Notes under the pieces: generated by a model | Database searches by the model: none | What the model was told of the DNA's origin: nothing | What the model saw: only the letters and a program-made list of their open reading frames with translations | Assembly (NCBI GenBank): GCA_039621445.1 | Contig: CP154954.1 | Span: forward strand, 67,924,714-67,988,713 | DNA length: 64,000 nucleotides | Source: Euglena gracilis | Lineage: Eukaryota; Euglenida; Euglenophyceae; Euglenales | Direction of reading: 5' to 3' | Position numbers and translations under genes: made by a program | Shown here: positions 39,801-49,364 of the stretch, in pieces | Layout of the letters: each line of letters begins with the position of its first letter | Numbering within the stretch: position 1 is the stretch's first letter

Positions 39801-40970
39801 GGCCATAAACAACCAGTATTAAATAGAAACGGACCAAAATCACCCAAAGAACAACCAAAGCAGACCAAAAATGAACAAAAAAAAGAAAAACAATCAAAAC
39901 TGATCAAAGATACCCTGGTTCGGGGGTGAACCTGGGTTGAAACTTTCACACTATTAAACATAATGGATTTTTCAAAAATGTGGTCGGCACATTTTCATTT
40001 GAGTTTGAATGAACAATTTTTCGAACTTGCTGAATCGCTTGGACCCCACCCATAATTTATGTGGAGGTTATAATATTTGTGAGGTGGGGTGGAACCAGAG
40101 GTCAATTTGAAGACCATGGGGGGGGAGCCAAAACAGAGGGGAAACGGGTGGGGATAGATGAATAGAGGAAAAACTCCTCGGGGGGTACCCTCTTGCCCCC
40201 TGGGGGGCTTGGCCGGACCCACCCACGGGGTGTTAAGTGAGCAAGGGAGGAGAGGGGCGGTCTGGACCCCCTACCCCTGGGGGGGGGGGGGGGCTGTGCA
40301 AAGAAGATTTCTGGCGACGAATAATTTTTTGGACCTTGAAAAAAAAAACAAAAAAATCGCGTTCTCGCACGCTTCCTTTGAAAAAATCGGACAAGACATA
40401 CACCAAAATTTTCATCTACCCCAGCACAAAGCGCCAAAAATAATGTGCTTCCTGGGGGTCCCGGACCCCCCCCCCCCGGGCTGAAGGGGGTGGCCCCTTC
40501 CCCCCAAGGGGGAGGGGTTGTCTGACCCTCCCCCGTCCAAAACCAACGCTCACATAAAACCCAGCCCATGCACCCACCCCCAGGTCACCAAAATTATAAA
40601 AATATTTCTGGTAGAAACCTTCATTAAATATGATCAAGCCAAAAATGAACATTATCTGGGAATGACCACTTCAGCGTTTGGGTACTGTTCTGGTGTTGAA
40701 AGAGGGATTTTTTCGAGACAACCACCTCTAATGAGCCAGATGGGACTTTCAGGAGGAGGAAATCATTAAATGCTGTCACACACTTGATAAAACAAACTTT
40801 TCGTTCCACACGGGGCTGACTGTGGCCGACATCGTTGTTGGCTTCGTCTTCACCTTCTGACTTCCCAGCCGCAACTCCACAACTGGATCGCACTTCTCGT
40901 CACCAGTCCGCACAAATTTCAACTCTTTGCCACCCCAGACAGTTATTGTCAACTTCACCAGACCAGACAT
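36712..40970 (-). CDS. C2-domain protein gene (three exons, one join unresolved)
   Basis: C2 domains are beta-sandwiches that bind membranes or partners, often with calcium. Exon 1 (40784-40970) begins at an ATG and reads MSGLVKLTITVWGGKELK, later SPVWNEKFVLS, the classic first half of a C2 fold. It ends in phase 1 at TCAA|gtgtgt. Exon 2 (36954-37099, acceptor gttttccaacag) continues GSSNVVEVIVVDN and VMGEGSFELDDF in matching phase. Exon 3 (36712-36801, acceptor gcaattcttccag) reads LFNGAVVSLKLGGKPAGSVK, the expected last strand. No GT donor gives the phase needed between exons 2 and 3; reading on in exon 2 meets TGA at 36954-36956, giving a 110-aa product. The 3.7 kb intron 1 is filled with repeats. 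An additional 3' exon may lie at 35929-36036. Confidence 0.75.
36954..37099 (-). CDS. C2 gene exon 2
   Basis: Begins with two bases that complete a Thr codon with exon 1. Encodes strands around VVEVIVVDN and the GEGSFELDDF element found late in C2 domains. As drawn it ends in an in-frame TGA after VDKQTHR; the true exon end may be earlier if exon 3 is used. Confidence 0.72.
37206..37330. repeat. Tandem repeat GTGAACCACAAAA, C2 gene intron
   Basis: Three to four units of about 38 bp (gtgaaccacaaaa...ggtgtcc). The same unit occurs twice at 38204-38262, both inside C2 gene intron 1. Confidence 0.8.
40160..40560. repeat. G/C-run palindromic element in the C2 gene intron
   Basis: Contains ggtaccctcttgccccctgg, a G run near 40280 and a C run near 40470, with acaaagcgcc at 40426-40435. 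Lies in intron 1 of the C2 gene. Confidence 0.55.
40784..40970 (-). CDS. C2 gene exon 1 (N-terminal half of C2 domain)
   Basis: 187 nt from the ATG at 40968-40970: 62 codons plus one base. Contains the DPVVELRLGSQKVKTKPTT strand pair and the PVWNEKF motif typical of C2 domains. This is the first ATG of the C2 reading and places it about five residues before strand 1. Confidence 0.8.
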
Positions 40971-42476
40971 TACACAAGAGAAGAAGTGGCTAAAAGAAGA
41001 GGACAGGAAAAAAAAGATCCCTCAAAAATGAATGCGACATCACCACGCCGTCCCTATGGCCGAAGAAATTCGGTGATTGAAGAGCCCTTTCTGGCAGGCC
41101 AAAAAAAGCATTATGACAGAGAATTTGGTGATAGAGGGCTTGTGTGTGGTCATTTTCACCCCCCAACCTAATAAAATAACCTCTAAAACGTCAAGACATG
41201 GCGACGGGGTTAATTGACTTTTCTGATGTCCTGGCGCGGCCCGAAAAAAATGCGCAAAAATGTGCAGTGCGCAAAAAATGCGCATTTGGGGGGGATGTGC
41301 AAAATATTCAAAATCTGAGAGAAAAGACGCAAATCACAAAAATGCAAAAACTGTCCAAAAGCATGCAAACATGGTACCAAACGTACAGGAATTGCATGGA
41401 ATGTGGAAAATAATAATTGTTTTATTATTTGATCATTTGATTATTATTTTTATTATTTTTTATTTATTATTTTAGAAGTATTCAAATAATTTCAAAATTT
41501 CAAAAAAAAATGCAAAATAACGGTCAAAAAATGCAACAAAAATGCAAAATCGCACAAAAAATGTGCCAAAGAAAGCAAAAACACCCTGGTAAAAAAAAAC
41601 ATGGCCAAGCTCCTTAATTGGGGAATGTCTCCTCAATGTCCACCTCCGATTCAAAACCAATATTCTAATGCTCGAAGAATCCCAGATGTTCACCCACACA
41701 ACAAGCATTTTCTCCAGCCATCTACCCAGCTGGACCAGCTACTATGCCCCCCCCCCCCGAGCTATTCCCGTCCCCGGGACCCTTTACGGCCCAATGGGAA
41801 CAGTACGGGGGGGAACAGCTGGGGGGGAGGGGGCTAGGTCCCCCCCCCCGAGCTATTCCCATACCCGACCCTTGGGCAACCCAAAAGGGGTCATTTTAGC
41901 AACTTTTTTGGATGTTCGCAAAAAAAAATGGTCAAGTTTAAGCACATTTGCCAAAAAGTGATTTTTGAAAACGTCGCAAAAACATCCATGTTTGAGCACT
42001 TTTTTGGGAAGTTTTTTGTTCTTTGTAAAAAGTGCCAAATGACAGTGAGCTATTCCCGTCCCCCCTATGGGAATAGCTTGGGGGGGGGGGGCGGAACAGC
42101 TCGGGGGGGGGGTATTTTCTAGGCGTCCCGCCAGCCAAATAGCAAGCAGGTCTCAAAAGTGTGGTGGGTCATTTTTTACAGGGTTTAATTGAAAGGGGGT
42201 GGCATGGTCAGGTTGCTGCTTTAAAAAAAAAAACATGGCACACACCTCGATTTGTGCCTCCACCGCTTTGGAGTGCGGACAGGTTTGCAGAGGGCTCAGT
42301 TAGGAGACACCAAACAAAAGCAGGGGGGAAATGCATTTCGCATTTTTCGCATCTTTGCACATTTTTTGCAGATTTTCTTCAGATTTTCCAAAAATGTACC
42401 GTTTTGAGCAATTTTTTGCATTTTTTAAAAATACTAAAATGCCGTTTTCAAAAGGGCGGGGTACGCCAGTTCTGTC

Positions 42477-42524
42477 GCGCGCGCGCGCGCGTGTGTGTGT
42501 ATACATATATAATATATATGTATG

Positions 42525-42558
<34 letters not shown>

Positions 42559-42748
42559 TGTATGTATGTATGTATGTATGTATGTATGTATGTATGTATG
42601 TATGTATGTATGTATGTATGTATGTATGTATGTATGTATGTATGTATGTATGTATGTATGTATGTATGTATGTATGTATGTATGTATGTATGTATGTATG
42701 TATGTATGTATGTATGTATGTATGTATGTATGTATGTATGTATGTATG

Positions 42749-42778
<30 letters not shown>
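42477..42778. repeat. (GC)n(GT)n(TGTA)n microsatellite
   Basis: About 240 bp of almost perfect TGTA following short GC, GT and TA alternations. It gives open frames of Tyr-Val-Cys-Met or Tyr-Ile-His-Thr on both strands. Confidence 0.98.
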
Positions 42779-42779
<1 letters not shown>

Positions 42780-43329
42780 GGGTGGGGGGGGCTGCCCCCC
42801 TCCGAGATATTTTTCCGCACCTCCCCCGAGAATTTTTGGCCAAAACTCTTTCTCACCCCGAAAAAAATTTCTGACAACACTTCAATATCTTGAAACTTTT
42901 TTGTGAAATAATGTCACTGTCTCACCACCTTTCAGGTGGCAATCTCAAAATTCTACCATTTTGTGGGCCACTGAGCAAAAAAAGTGCTACTGTCTCACTG
43001 TCCTTCGGGCGGCAAACTCAAAATTCGACCATCTTGTGGGCCTGAACAAAGAAAATGTTACTGCCTTGCCACCCTTTGTGCATCAAACTAGATTATATCC
43101 ATTTTGTAGGCTTCTAAAGCAATAAAACATCACCGTCTCACCACCCTGCGGGCGATCTTAAGATTTGTCTTTCACGTGCGTTGCACTGCGAAAAATCTTT
43201 TCGGTTTCGCCCCCCCCACTCCGAGAAAAAATTGTTCCACCAATGTTACCAACCTTCGGTCAAAGACCCCCCCCCTGGAGAAAAAGAAAGCAGAAATCCA
43301 TTTATACGTTATACCGACCAGCGGTGTCG

Positions 43330-43985
43330 GGGGGTGGTTCGGGACTCGGGGGGGGGGGGGGACGCGGGGGGGGCGTGGGGGGGAACCGTGCACCAGTTGG
43401 CTCCACACATTTTATTTGACGTCACTCAGCTTTGTGTGTATTTGTCCTTTGGTTGACGGAAAAATGTCCCTGGCGAAATTCCGGGACGCGGGGGGGGGGG
43501 ACGCCGGGGGGGGACACCTGGGGGACGTGGGGGGAACACCCCCTCGGAACAACTTTTTCCCAGGGGGAGGGCGAGGAACTGACAAAATTTGGAGCACATT
43601 TTTTTCCGGCGCAAAGCGCCGAGGAAAATTTTTCCTTCGCACAACCAAAATATATTTTTTCTGTCCTCCTGGCCCCGAAGGGGCCGAGACGCTTATGCCT
43701 GTTTGAAGTCCAATGCCCCAAAAAGTTGAACTAGAAAAGCAAAATCGTGGGTAGAACCACTTTGGAAACCTCCGAACTCAACCCAACTGTCGACTTTGCA
43801 ACCTGGGGGGGGGGGGTGAAGAAGCCACAGAACCCCAAAATGGCCACTGGGGAGGGGACACTTTGGGGGGGGTCAAGTTTTCGGCTTCGGCGCCTTTGAC
43901 GCCATAAGCAAGTGAACCCAATTTGCCAAAAAAATTTTGGTCCCTCTGATGGGGGGGGACACTTTGAGGGGGGGGGGGTGAGGGT
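43330..43985. repeat. G-run elements with a GGCGCAAAGCGCC core
   Basis: G/C-run DNA with an exact palindromic core ggcgcaaagcgcc at 43609-43621, then ggacactttggggggg twice (about 43856 and 43960). The latter motif recurs at about 31955-31970, next to an exon acceptor. Confidence 0.55.
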
Positions 43986-44540
43986 AGTAACAAAGGTGGG
44001 GGGAAAAGCCGGTTTGTGGCCAAAATCAAGGAGTGCCATGGGCTTTTGGGGAGGTGAAATGACCAATTCCTCAAGGGCTTTATTTCGTCCGCCAAAGGCG
44101 GCCGAGATGGTATGTATTTTGTAATTTGTAAAATGTATTTTGCAATTTCATTTTCCAGAAATGTGATTTTAACTGGTAAGGTGGCTGCCAAAGGCAGCCG
44201 AGACGGTAACGCCCTTTGAATCGTTGCAAAGAAAAATACCACACTCGTGCCACGCAAATTTTTTTCTTTCCAAAATCCCAGCGGGGGGGGGGGGGCGGCC
44301 GCCCCCCCCGACCCCCCCCCCCCCTTGTGACACCAATGATACCGACCCCCTCTCTTGCATCCGGTGCACACCAAGCTAAAGCACAACAAAGCAAAAAGAG
44401 GTCGCAGTAAACACAAAACACCACTCACCCCAGTGTCAACATTTTGGCAAAATATATGGGGGTGGATGACAAACTGGGGAGAAGATGATTTCATCCCCCG
44501 TCGAGCTTCTTGCCTCATTGAAACCGTGTCTGGGGGCTCC

Positions 44541-44634
44541 GGTTTCATGCCCGAACCGGCGTCTGGGACGCCGGTTCGGGCGGGAAATTTCTGCGCCGAA
44601 CCGGCGTCCCAGACGCCGGTTCGGGCGTGAAACC
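44541..44634. repeat. Fold-back repeat, 40-nt arms
   Basis: Arms 44541-44580 and 44595-44634 are complementary with two mismatches; each contains CCGAACCGGCGTCTGGGACG. Same family as 45338-45459. Confidence 0.85.
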
Positions 44635-45337
44635 GGCGTCTGGGGGACCCAAAATAAAAAGTGCCAAAAAGTGTCCAAAAGGGTTTGTAGACAGGTGGCA
44701 TTCATATTTTAGCAGTTTTTGGGTGGCCTTGGGCCAAAAATTGGGTTTTTTTGAGCAACAATTTCCTTTTGGCCAAATTTGGAGAATTTCTGAAATAGAA
44801 TACCACGCAGCATGGCAGAAATCTAAGGCCATCTGCTGAAAGCCCTTGAGAAGAGCTTTCGATCGATGGGCAACATGGCAGCTGAAAAGTGGAATTTCAG
44901 ATATGCAAATGGGGTCCGAAAAATGCGGAAAAATGCGATCGCTGATTTTGAGGGCGCTTTGCAATCTGGCTGAGTTCTATGGGTACCAAGCGAAAGGTGT
45001 TGGCGAGACCTTTCGTTTGATATGCAATATGCAACCTGAGCAGTGGGATTTGACAGATTAGGATGTCAAATTTTGGAATACACGATCGCTGAAAATAAGC
45101 GCTGCGTGCATTATGGCCGAATCCTGTGGCCATCTGTCGAAAGCCCTTTAAAAGAGCTTTCGATTAATGGGTAACATGGCTTCATGAGTGTGGAATCTGC
45201 CATTTTTGACCGGCCGCCCATTTGGGCCAAAGTAGCCCAAAACTGCCCAAAACATGGGTATTTTGGGCGAAATTGGCCGCGATTCCCTAGCCGCCGGTTC
45301 GGGCATGAAACCGGAGCCCCCTAGCCACGGTTTCAAA

Positions 45338-45459
45338 AACTGTGTCCCAGACGCCGGTTCGGGCGGGAAACCTGTGCCTGGGACGCCGGTTCGGGCTACC
45401 GCCCGAACCGGCGTCCTGGGCACAGGTTTCCCGCCCGAACCGGCGTCTGGGACACAGTT
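45338..45459. repeat. Near-perfect 59-nt-arm hairpin
   Basis: Arms 45338-45396 and 45401-45459 with a 4-nt loop and two or three mismatches. Each arm itself holds two copies of the CGCCGGTTCGGGC module. Related single modules occur at about 33440-33500, 36215-36340, 38840-38945, 45830-45880 and 48860-48925. Confidence 0.9.
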
Positions 45460-45652
45460 CTCGATATAAATACTGACCCCCCCCCGGGATTTCAAGAAAT
45501 GCAAAAGTGACATTGGTGTAAATGGGGGGGGTTATCCAACCATGCTTCTCTCTCCCAACTCTTCGGAGATCAGGTAGTGGACTAGACCCTAGACCCTGGA
45601 CCAGATCCTGCCCTCCCCCCCATGGTGAAATTCACTGTTTGAAACTTCAAAC

Positions 45653-45687
45653 AGAGGAGGAGGAGGAGGAGGAGGAGGAGGAGGAGC
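45653..45687. repeat. (GAG)n tract
   Basis: GAG trinucleotide repeat of about 12 units. Confidence 0.95.
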
Positions 45688-45989
45688 TTATTGTACCAAT
45701 GTACCCCAATTTCAGGCCAAATACCCCCCCAAAAACTGCTCAGATACAATTACCACACATTACCACATTGGCAGCTTTTCATTTTGGTACCCTGGTCGCC
45801 AGTTTCCCTGGATCAGAACGTAAAATTTCCCACCCGAACTGGCTTTCTCAACGCCGGTCCGGGTGTGAAGCCAGAGCCCCAATACACGGTATCAACAAGA
45901 AAATTGATGGCATTCCAAAAATGGTGATTTTGCACATGATTTTTCCAAAATTGACCAAAAAAAATATGCAATTTAATAAAAGTTAATTA

Positions 45990-47317
45990 AAACCTATTTT
46001 CTGGGCCCGACGCCTGTCTTGAAATTCTACTGACATTAACGGATTTCAGGCTGAAATTGTTTATGTCAGTCGATTTCCATTCAGGCGCCCGTTTATGTCG
46101 GTCGATTTCCATTCAGGCGCACTTTGGTAACGGACGCCCCAAAAAACGTCGTTTTTGCCCGAAATCCGATGATGTCAATATAATTGCAATACAGGCGTCG
46201 AGCCCAGAAAATAGGTTTAACATTGCCAAATCACTCCTCACCCGAAAGCTTTTCTTTCAGATGACCAGTGATGACAACTGGTTCAGGACAAATTTGCTGA
46301 ATGCTTTTCTGAAGTTCCAGAAAATGATAATCTTAAGTACCGTCTTTCCGTCTGTTCCATCCAAAGTTCAGCCAGCTGTGATCACCTGACCACAAAATTT
46401 GGTTTTTGTCTGATGCATAACGCCTCCACAACCCCATAGGACCAAAAATGTCGAAAAAAAAAGGGAAATCCAAAATGTCCAAAAAGTCACTGAAAAATTC
46501 CCAATCTGACCAGCAACAGATTTCAGTGGAATGGAAATCGACTGACATAAACGGGCGCCTGAATGGAAATCGGCCGACATAAAATGGGCCAAGGCTGTGT
46601 TCATAGCAACATGGCTTTGGTCAAAACCTGTGTTTCTAAAAAAAAACGCAGACTCTGACCTAAGTCTGTGTTTCGAAACGATGAGTCTGTTATTCGGCCT
46701 GAGTCTGCGTTTCGAAACGCAGACTCAGGTCAGAGTCAGGTCAGAGTCTGCGTTTGGGACGCAGTTCTTGACATAGAGATTGTTTCTTTCAAAATGGAAG
46801 AAAAAGCATTCCAAAAAAAAAGAGACAAAAGGTTGGTCGACATTACCACCCCCCCCCCCCTTTATTGTCCCACCGACCTGTCCCCGGGAGGCCCGACCGG
46901 ACAATAAAGGGGGGGGGACAATAAAGGGGTACCAAAGGAATTTCATTGGCCGGGCCAAAAAAACCCCCCGTCGGCCGGGGCCCAAGGACAATAAAGGGGG
47001 GGGGGACAATAAAGGGGGGGGGGAAGGTTTCGGGCTGAAACTGACAATGTCCCAAAACGGAACAAAAAGGCATTCAAAAAAAGGAAACAAAAGGTCGGTC
47101 GATTTCCAAGACATCGGAATCCATTTATGTCAGTCGATTTCCATTCAGGCGCCCGTTTATGTCAGTCGATTTCCATTCAGGCGCCGTTTATGTCAGTCGA
47201 TTTCCTTTCAGGCGCTTGTGAATGGGCCAAAAACCACTTTTTTGACCATATTTCCGTCCAGGCGGTTCGGTCGAATGAATATCAAGACAGGCGTCGGGCC
47301 CAGGCAAAATAGGTTTT
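45990..47317. mobile_element. 1.33-kb TIR element with internal fold-back units
   Basis: Left end aaacctattttctgggcccg (45990 on) and right end, reversed, at 47282-47317 give about 33-bp inverted repeats differing by a 2-nt gap. An internal copy of the right end at 46192-46221 makes a nested 232-bp version. The interior carries a ~29-bp unit with GTCAGTCGATTTCCATTC at about 46064, 46098, 47134, 47164 and 47193, and inverted at about 46531-46580. No transposase-like ORF. Confidence 0.7.
46850..46975. repeat. GGACAATAAAGGGG repeat within the 1.33-kb TIR element
   Basis: Partner of 53955-54085; followed by extra ggacaataaagggg units to about 47025. Confidence 0.85.
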
Positions 47318-47320
47318 AGA

Positions 47321-47422
47321 AAAATTGACCGACACTAACAGATTCAGCAGGGGCGCCGGGCGGCTCGCTTCGCTCGCTCGCGCCTGGCGCCCCTGCTGAA
47401 TCTGTCAGTGTCGGTCGATTTT
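47321..47422. repeat. 37-nt-arm hairpin next to the TIR element
   Basis: Arms 47321-47357 and 47386-47422 with two mismatches; the 28-nt loop is itself GC-rich and partly self-complementary (ggctcgcttcgctcgctcg). Confidence 0.9.
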
Positions 47423-47589
47423 TTTTATGAAAAGTTATGAACTTTTTGAAGCATTTTGGCCCACCTGGAGTTCACCTTTGCAATCAAAAAAAAAGTGATC
47501 ACCGGCCACATTTGTCAATCACAGAAAATCATTGGGTATCCAAAATAAAGCCCCAGGGACCGACCTCTTTGTCGCCATGTATTCACTCA

Positions 47590-47700
47590 AATTCCCATGG
47601 CTCATCATCCCCCCCCAACAAATGGCACCCGCCATAAGTGACTCAAATTCCCATGGCTCATCATCCCCCCCCCAACAAATGGCACCCGCCATAAGTGACA
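47590..47700. repeat. 53-bp tandem duplication
   Basis: actcaaattcccatggctca to acccgccataagtg is repeated twice in a row with only a C-run length difference. Confidence 0.9.
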
Positions 47701-48055
47701 CCCCCCCTTGTGTTTCCAAATCGTTTTGGAGGCAAATCCCTTGTGTTTCCAAGTCTTTTTGGGGGCGAATCCCTTTTGTTGCTCAACTGTTTGAGGGCCC
47801 CAAAACATCAAAATCCCTTGTGTGTCCAAGTTGTTTTGGGGGGCGAATCCCTTGTGTTTCCAAGTCATTTTGGGGGGCAAACCCCGTTTGTTGTTCAACT
47901 GCTCGAGGGTCCCAAAATAACAAAATCCCTTGTGTCTCCAGGTTGCTTTGGGGGGCATATCCTTTGCGTATCCAAGTCGTTTTGGGGGCCTCACTTGTGT
48001 TGCTCAACTTTCAAGAGCCCCAAAAGCACAAAATCCCTCATGTCACGAAGTGATT
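47700..48055. repeat. Tandem repeat of AAATCCCTTGTGTTTCCAAG units
   Basis: Units of about 45 and 120 bp (cccttgtgtttccaagtc, gttcaactg..gagggccccaaaa) repeated three times; related sequence at about 35690-35840. Confidence 0.75.
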
Positions 48056-48179
48056 TTGGGGTATATTTTAGCATAAGTAATCAATATTAGTTTTCTTTCC
48101 TTTTGTTTTCTTTGTATTTGAAGGCCTAAAACATCAAAAAAAAAATCGAATTTTTTTGATAGGGGGGCGAGGTTGTGGG

Positions 48180-48315
48180 GTGGGTCGACCCTAGGGTCGA
48201 CCCACGACCCTAGGATGGGCGACCCTGGGGTCGCCCTAGGATGGGCGACCCTAGGGTCGGCCCATGACCCTAGAGCGACTTTAATGACCTTGGGCCGACC
48301 CTAGGGTCGGCCCAC
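48180..48315. repeat. GACCCTAGGGTCG palindrome cluster
   Basis: At least five copies of GGGCGACCCTAGGGTCG-like palindromes in direct and inverted order. Confidence 0.85.
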
Positions 48316-48832
48316 AACCCCCCCCCCCAAGGCCAGATCTACCCCCCTGTATCTGGGAAAGACCTCACTCCAAAGCAAGTCTGGCGTGCAGCAAGGGGAC
48401 CCGTGTGGGCCGGCTACATTGGAGGTTCAGCATACCGGGGGGTCGGCATGCCGTGGCGAGGGGTCCGGCTAGGGGGGGGGGGGGTTGGCGTGGCGAGGGG
48501 GTCCTGGGGGGGGGGGGGTGCACGGGGGTCAGCCAAGAAAATTTTCTTTGGTGGGCCTGACATGGCGTGGTGAGGGGGTCTGAAAAGGGGGGGGGGGGCA
48601 GGGGGTAAAATGGCGTGGCGAGGGGGTCGGGGATGGGGGGGAGGGGTGTGCCGACCCCCCACCATACAGGGGGTGTACCCCCCGCGACCCCCCCCCCGCG
48701 ACCCCCCCCCGCGACCCACACATGGAGGGTTTCCGCATCCCAATAGGAACCAAAAATAGCACCTTAATTTAGGAATTGGCAACAAAATTAGAAAATTAGG
48801 AATCAAAATTGCCAAAAATGTGTGATAAATTC

Positions 48833-49364
48833 CTAATTGGATCTATTTTTGGATCCAAAAGTTCTCAAAACCGGCGTTCTGGAACACAGTTCCGCGGGCC
48901 GAACCAGCGTTCTGGACACAGTTTTTGTATCAAACGACCATTGAGTCAGCGCTCGGAATTCAGTTGGTGGAATGAGGGTTTTCAGGGGAGCAGAGGGGCT
49001 GACCGCTGCCCAAGCCATGGAGTGTGGTTTCCGCTGGATGCGGATTCCGCATGTGAAACGGACAGCATCATTTCCTGCAAAGCTGGCAGGTCTGCCCGGA
49101 CCTTTAAGACCTCATCCGTCCACCGTTTTTGTTTCACCATTGTTGGTGACAAGGAACCCGCTTTACTTGGGTCCGCCAGGATGTCACTTACCGGGGAACA
49201 CCAAATTCACAGTGGGGTAATTTCGGCAGGGCCAAGATTCGCGGGTTTTTATCCCGCGCAGCATCCGCGTTCGCCCGGACAAAATACGAGCGTCCTTCCG
49301 TGACAGGTTGTGGAGAACCAAAGGAGGCTTAACCGGTTTCCTTAAAAACGTGTTCAGCCCTGCC
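48833..49364 (-). CDS. PHD gene exons 4 and 5
   Basis: Exon 4 (49192-49364, phase 2-1) reads AGLNTFLRKPVKPPLVLHNL to TVNLVFP with the canonical donor gtaagt. Exon 5 (48833-49074) starts with acceptor gacctgccagctttgcag, reads NDAVRFTCGIRIQRKPHSMA and stays open to a stop at 48833. Basic, unrecognised region. Confidence 0.55.

Larger units (their letters stand above)
40990..48800. other. No gene recognised
   Basis: Filled with A-rich spacer (runs such as caaaaaatgc), G/C-run elements, fold-backs, microsatellites and a 1.33-kb TIR element. The longest open frames are microsatellite or homopolymer artefacts. Confidence 0.5.

Noticed and set aside
42161-42906. Long Tyr/Val/Cys/Met and Tyr/Ile/His/Thr open frames on both strands
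   Set aside because: Pure product of the (TGTA)n microsatellite.
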